NCBI GenBank assembly: GCA_035934555.1
Contig: DASYXT010000133.1
Span: forward strand, 8,993-72,992
Length of the DNA: 64,000 nt
Reading direction: 5' to 3'
Source of the DNA: DASYXT01 sp035934555
GTDB lineage: Bacteria > Verrucomicrobiota > Verrucomicrobiia > Limisphaerales > UBA8199
Position numbers and translations under genes: made by a program. Below are positions 60,464 to 64,000 of the stretch, one piece after another. Every line of letters begins with the position of its first letter. Position 1 is the first letter of the stretch. Under the pieces are notes generated by a model. The model saw only the letters and a program-made list of their open reading frames with translations, did no database searches and was not told the DNA's origin.

Positions 60464-61759
60464 TTAGGAGGGCAATTCAATTCTTGCGCCCTTCATGAGG
60501 TCTTTGTAGCGAACAACCCCCAGCAGGTGATCATGCGGATCGACCACCGGCAGGATGTGGAATTGGTATTTGGCGAACATCGCCGCCAAATCCTCCCGTA
60601 GCGCGTCCCGCTCTGCTTTAACCACCGGCGAAATCATCAGTTCACCAAGGGAGGTACCCTCTCCTGCCGTTACCAGGTCGCGTAAGTCCACCAGGCCAAG
60701 TAGAGACTTTTCCTCGCCAGCCACGAGGTACAGATACGAAATGTTCCTGCGGTCACAGGGAGTGGACCGAAGCTTCTGTAAAACCTCACCCACCATGGCT
60801 TCTTTGGGAAACGCCTGAAACCTATCGCTCATCAGAGTCGAGGCCAGCACGTCGGCGTTCGACAGGACCGCCTCCACCCGTGCCGCCCGAGGAGGCGTCA
60901 GGCACTTCATGAGTTCAGTGACCTTTTGATGCGGCAGGTCCGAGAACAGGTCGGCTACCTGGGCCACCGACATAATGGCTAGAACCTGGCGGGCCTTCTC
61001 CTCCCGCAGGAAGGCGATGAGCTGACGCTTGGCACGCGGTTCGGCTTCGACCAGCACTTCGGCAGCTTTATCCGGGTCAAGTGCGGCAAACATAGCCTGC
61101 TGCTCGTCCCCTGAGAGCACCTCCAGTGCGTCGGCCAGGTCCTCGCCCGGAAGCTCGAGCGCTTGTTCGCGAGCCACCGAAAGCGTAACAATGTCCTTGG
61201 TGCGATCTTCAACTGATAGCGGCTGAACATACCGCCACGCGATCAATTGGTCCTTGCCGGAAATAAACCGTTTCAGCCCCCATTTCCGCAGAAATCCGTG
61301 AAAGGAAATGTCCACATGCACCAGAATCATTCTTCCTTTGGAATAGAGCAGGTGGACGTCGTTCACCACTTCCGTTCGGCGCCCGTCGATGTCCAGAATG
61401 GTTTGCCCCATCAAGTGTTCGTTGAGCAGGATCCAACCCGGTTGGTCCGCGAATTTCGGATAAGGTCCGCCGGCCGGGTTAGGCGCGATAAAAATCGCCT
61501 CTTCTTCGATTCGCACCACTTTGTCCCAAGGGACCAATTCCGAGGGGTACCCGCGGCCATGCTCGATGTAGATGCCAACTGGTTCGGGATACGGTTCCGA
61601 AAGACGAAAGACCAGGTCAGTGAGCCGGCCATTTTTGGCATTGGTCTTGTCAAGGCGAATGCGCCGGTTGAGCAGCTCCGAGAAATAAAGCAGTTGAAAA
61701 TCCTCGTAGGCCGCCGGCGAAGCACTGGGTCTTATTTGGTTATTCTGTTTGTTGTTCAT
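60464..61759 (-). CDS. MgtE-N/CBS domain protein without a transport domain
   Basis: The 431-residue cytoplasmic protein starts MNNKQNNQIRPSASPAAYED; the frame is open further upstream but overlaps the Nramp gene. Residues about 15-170 are PRC-barrel-like beta segments (RLTDLVFRLSEPYPEPVGIY). Residues about 190-300 are the MgtE N domain (ALEVLSGDEQQAMFAALDPD, DLFSDLPHQKVTELMKCL). Residues about 310-431 are a CBS pair (ISYLYLVAGEEKSLLGLVDL, FHILPVVDPHDHLLGVVRYK). In MgtE these domains sense Mg2+ and gate the channel; here the membrane domain is missing. It starts 8 bases after the Nramp stop. Confidence 0.88.
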   Translation of the reverse strand: MNNKQNNQIRPSASPAAYEDFQLLYFSELLNRRIRLDKTNAKNGRLTDLVFRLSEPYPEPVGIYIEHGRGYPSELVPWDKVVRIEEEAIFIAPNPAGGPYPKFADQPGWILLNEHLMGQTILDIDGRRTEVVNDVHLLYSKGRMILVHVDISFHGFLRKWGLKRFISGKDQLIAWRYVQPLSVEDRTKDIVTLSVAREQALELPGEDLADALEVLSGDEQQAMFAALDPDKAAEVLVEAEPRAKRQLIAFLREEKARQVLAIMSVAQVADLFSDLPHQKVTELMKCLTPPRAARVEAVLSNADVLASTLMSDRFQAFPKEAMVGEVLQKLRSTPCDRRNISYLYLVAGEEKSLLGLVDLRDLVTAGEGTSLGELMISPVVKAERDALREDLAAMFAKYQFHILPVVDPHDHLLGVVRYKDLMKGARIELPS

Positions 61760-61767
61760 TGACGCTC

Positions 61768-63108
61768 CTATTTGCCGGAACCAAACCAGTCCGGAAAGAG
61801 CACTGAAACCCCGTAAGCCGTGGAGATGAGAATGACAAAGGCGGTGATACACCAGTTGGCGATGTTTTGAGAGCGAGTATTGACGTGATCGCCCATCAGA
61901 GGCTTATCATTGAGGAGCAGGATTAAGAACATCAACGCCGCGGGCAACAGGGTTACGGCCACCACTTGAACAAAAATGGTTACTATGTTTTGAACATCGA
62001 TACTGGCAATCAGTGACACCACGCCCGCGGACATGAGCATCAGCACGTAGGCCACATAAAACCAGGGGGCTTCACGGACTGTTTTGTTCAGTGAATGGGC
62101 CCAGCCGAAGACCTCGCCCAACGCCCAGCTCGTGGCCAGTGAAATGCAAAGTGCGCCCAACAGCCCGGCATCGAACAAGCCGATGGCGAAAAGGCCCTTG
62201 GCCCAGGTTCCCCACTGTCCATGCAGCACCTGCGGCATCAACGCGGCCGTTTTGGCCGCCGAGTCGATCTCGCGAAAACCTCGACTCTGGTCGGGATAGA
62301 AATGAAAAACCCCAGCCGTCGCGATAATGATGAAAGCCGCCACCACACAGGTCATGAACGAGCCAAAGAACGTATCGAATTTGCCATACTTGATGTCTTT
62401 GATATCAGTTCCTTTATCCACGACAGCGGATTGCTGAAAAAAGATCTGCCAGGGCGTGATAGTCGTACCGATATTGGCCATGATGAGCGTGAGCAAAGCC
62501 ACCCCCGTCATTCCAAAATTGAAGTCCAGCCGGAAAAAACCTCTCCCAACGGCGGTCCAGCCTTCCTTGACGTTGCCAGTGTGCATCGCCCAGATGGCGG
62601 CAGGCACATAGACCAGATTGAAAAGGCAGAAGAACAAAGTGATCTTTTCGAAAGTCCAGTAGCGGCCGCTGACGACAATGCCCAGCAGCAGAAAAGTGAC
62701 CGCAAAAAAGGTGATCCACGGGGGGATGTTGAACAGGCTCATGGCCTGGGTCATGCCGATGTATTCGGTGACCAGGGTGAGCCAATTAATGACCGCCAGA
62801 TCAAAAATGGAGAACCACCCCCAGAACCTGCCAAACCCGTCGAAGATCGCCTCGGCGTGACCGCGTTTGGTAACCGCTCCGAGCCGCACCGTCATTTCCT
62901 GCACGTAATAGGCCATTGGCAGCAGGATGATAAGCACCCACAGCAGCTTAAACCCTGTTTTAGCGCCGGTCTGCGCGTAGGTGGAAATGCCGCCGGCATC
63001 GTTGTCGGCGATCATGGTGATAATCCCCGGCCCCAGTGCAGCCAGGAACAGGATCGTCCGCCGGTTGAATCTGCGGAACTGATGGATACTTTTGCTGATC
63101 CAGTACAT
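61768..63108 (-). CDS. Divergent Nramp-family divalent metal transporter
   Basis: The 446-residue protein has about 11 transmembrane helices. Helix 1 reads LGPGIITMIADNDAGGISTY, where classical Nramp (MntH) has the DPGN metal-binding motif; here it is DNDAG (Asp35, Asn36, Asp37). In helix 6, where MntH has a metal-binding methionine in an MPH motif, it reads TTITPWQIFFQQS (Pro219, Trp220). Metal choice is therefore probably not Mn2+/Fe2+ in the usual way; Mg2+ is an inference from the MgtE-type partner. It is the first gene of the operon, behind a CTTAAG promoter-like site. Confidence 0.88.
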   Translation of the reverse strand: MYWISKSIHQFRRFNRRTILFLAALGPGIITMIADNDAGGISTYAQTGAKTGFKLLWVLIILLPMAYYVQEMTVRLGAVTKRGHAEAIFDGFGRFWGWFSIFDLAVINWLTLVTEYIGMTQAMSLFNIPPWITFFAVTFLLLGIVVSGRYWTFEKITLFFCLFNLVYVPAAIWAMHTGNVKEGWTAVGRGFFRLDFNFGMTGVALLTLIMANIGTTITPWQIFFQQSAVVDKGTDIKDIKYGKFDTFFGSFMTCVVAAFIIIATAGVFHFYPDQSRGFREIDSAAKTAALMPQVLHGQWGTWAKGLFAIGLFDAGLLGALCISLATSWALGEVFGWAHSLNKTVREAPWFYVAYVLMLMSAGVVSLIASIDVQNIVTIFVQVVAVTLLPAALMFLILLLNDKPLMGDHVNTRSQNIANWCITAFVILISTAYGVSVLFPDWFGSGK

Positions 63109-63160
63109 AACAGGTTACCTGTCGGAAAAGGCCGTAAGTTAGCACGACCCAACTGGCGAG

Positions 63161-63210
63161 AGCATAGGCCCCAATAACGCCGGAGCGTTACTTAAGATTT
63201 CTTAAGGATT
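63161..63210 (-). promoter_or_regulatory. OmpR/PhoB-style direct-repeat operator and promoter upstream of the Nramp operon
   Basis: On the minus strand CTTAAG occurs twice with a 10-base period (63201-63206 and 63191-63196), followed by TAACGCTCCGG and, 24 bases after the second copy, a possible -10 hexamer TATGCT (63161-63166). The arrangement and the TAAC-C-CCGG words match the site at 60191-60247. It is 53-102 bases upstream of the transporter start. Confidence 0.55.
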
Positions 63211-63313
63211 GCAGCGCGCGTGGGTAAGGGTGCCTGAGAACTCCTAACCAGCGCAGTAGAGGCGCTCTGGATAACAGACCTAACTTGCCGGCAGGCGTCC
63301 CGGCCTGATCGGG

Positions 63314-63534
63314 TTAGTTGGCCGCGGCAAAGGCCCTGTCCTGGGCAGGTGAGGACAATTCGACCACGAATGAGCTTTGCCGCACAGGGATCGTCCGGTG
63401 CATGATGGCCTCCAAATCTTCATCCAGGCGGGTGTCGGCCCGTCGTAAATGGTGATGCGAGTAAACTTAAGCTCGACCGGCAATTTGGCCACCTCGCAGT
63501 TGAACTTCCTGAATTCGGGACGTTCTTTTTGCAT
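63314..63534 (-). pseudogene. Possible frameshifted small gene between kinase and transporter
   Basis: A frame starts at 63534 (MQKERPEFRKFNCEVAKLPV, then ELKFTRITIYDG). Near 63430 a second frame continues better, with TRLDEDLEAIMHRTIPVRQS and SFVVELSSPAQDRAFAAAN, to a TAA at 63314-63316. A single frameshift would give one protein of about 72 residues. It starts 33 bases after the kinase stop. It may be a sequencing error, a decayed gene or coincidence. No family is recognised. The rest of 63109-63567 holds only the operator site. Confidence 0.3.
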
Positions 63535-63567
63535 CGTTCTACAAACGCCTGTTTTCCTATGCTGCTT

Positions 63568-63862
63568 TTATGACGATACCGGACGGATCTGCAACCGAAA
63601 AGTGCTTCCCTGGCCGACCTCACTTTTGAGCTCAACGGTCCCTCCTATGCGTTCGATGCACCACTTTACTATCGCCAGGCCTAGACCAACACCGCCGTCT
63701 GCACGTGAGCGAGCTTTGTCCACACGATAGAATCGTTCAAAGATCTTCTCGCGGTGTTCGGGCGCAATGCCGGGACCCTGGTCGGTGACTTCCATGCAAA
63801 TGGCATCGGCTCCCTGGTAAGCGCGCAGCAGTATGGGTTTGGCTGGCGGACTATACCGGATC
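63568..63862 (-). pseudogene. Sensor histidine kinase, truncated to its C-terminal ATPase domain
   Basis: What remains is the last 97 or so residues of a HATPase_c domain: IRYSPPAKPILLRAYQ, MEVTDQGPGIAPEHREKIFE (G1), RFYRVDKARSRADGG (F box) and GVGLGLAIVKWCIERIGGTV (G2), ending FRLQIRPVSS. The N-box, dimerisation and sensor parts are missing: upstream of IRYSPP the sequence turns abruptly into an insertion-sequence end at about 63863. It resembles OmpR-partner kinases. The remnant is too short to be functional. Confidence 0.8.
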
Positions 63863-64000
63863 ACTGGTGTCCGGATATTAGTAATTGAAAATCAATTGGT
63901 TGCGGATGTCCTCATCTGAATCTTGTGGACCGCTTTCCTTAAGCACTTGATCCAGAGGCTCTTTTGAAAAAGCGTTCACGCTCAAAACTTGCAAAATGCT
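63863..64000 (-). mobile_element. End of an IS4-like insertion sequence (continues beyond the window)
   Basis: Immediately next to the truncated kinase, the plus strand reads ACTGGTGTCCGGATATTAG, a plausible IS4-family terminal repeat, followed on the minus strand by the transposase stop. The element is inserted within the kinase gene. The exact boundary and target duplication cannot be fixed without the other end. Confidence 0.6.
63878..64000 (-). CDS. IS4-family transposase, C-terminal end (partial)
   Basis: The last 40 codons before a TAA at 63878-63880 encode SILQVLSVNAFSKEPLDQVL and SDEDIRNQLIFNY. The ILQxLSxxxFxKxP and NQLI-F endings are characteristic of the C-terminus of IS4-like transposases of the group that often ends NQLILFDF. 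The rest of the gene lies beyond the window. The stop is 15 bases from the inferred element end. Confidence 0.65.
   Translation of the reverse strand, partial: SILQVLSVNAFSKEPLDQVLKESGPQDSDEDIRNQLIFNY

Noticed and set aside
62221..63177. 318-codon plus-strand frame opposite the Nramp gene
   Set aside because: It is an antisense shadow of a membrane protein with well-defined helices.

Overview
The window reads as chromosomal DNA of a high-GC, Gram-negative member of the Verrucomicrobiota, most likely near Pedosphaera or Limisphaera. This rests on gene content, not on an rRNA gene, and none is present. The signs are a PVC-type protein combining a membrane-bound-dehydrogenase-like domain, HEAT repeats and a haem c site; many twin-arginine exported Gfo/Idh/MocA, ThuA and sugar-isomerase-like proteins; large secreted LamG/Ig proteins; futalosine-pathway menaquinone genes; and an OprB-type porin. 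No tRNA, rRNA, CRISPR array or prophage was recognised.

Layout. 1-4.3 kb: the 3' end of ispE and an epimerase, then the housekeeping block rplU-rpmA-obg-ychF on the minus strand. 4.4-13 kb: an exported amidohydrolase, the PVC-type haem protein, a cardiolipin-synthase-like phospholipase D protein, an HD-domain protein and a UvrD/Rep-type helicase. 13-22.4 kb: a MacB/Lol-like ABC exporter (minus strand), an Lrp/AsnC regulator overlapping an aminotransferase, and a three-gene ABC-2 system whose last protein is fused to a CPBP-type membrane protease domain. 22.4-31.9 kb: GH16, a histone-deacetylase-like hydrolase, two secreted proteins of unknown role, and uvrB. 32-43.3 kb: exported sugar-oxidoreduction genes (sugar isomerase-like, two ThuA, two Gfo/Idh/MocA, YceI, HEAT) with mqnE and mqnA set among them. 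43.4-53.4 kb: secreted carbohydrate-active or unknown proteins, a double-CDGSH protein and a third Gfo/Idh/MocA protein. 53.6-58 kb: a decayed Ser/Thr kinase pseudogene and a large modular glycoside hydrolase. 58.4-64 kb: an OprB-type porin, a small membrane protein, an MgtE-N/CBS protein, a divergent Nramp transporter, and a histidine-kinase gene cut by an IS4-like insertion sequence at the window edge.

How the genes work together. The 58-64 kb metal/porin region is the most system-like part. A transporter lacking the usual Nramp metal-binding motifs is followed by an MgtE-type cytoplasmic sensor without its own channel and by a one-helix protein. CTT(A/C)AG direct repeats, in the style of OmpR/PhoB operators, lie upstream of both this operon and the porin. 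A kinase remnant sits just upstream, so the original controller may have been disrupted by the insertion sequence.

Intergenic DNA carries several small repeats: 6-, 7- and 8-bp tandem tracts, two related inverted-repeat elements, and a 174-bp inverted-repeat element that supplies the mqnE stop codon. Start codons are inferred from signal peptides, overlaps and family length, because clear Shine-Dalgarno sequences are rare here.
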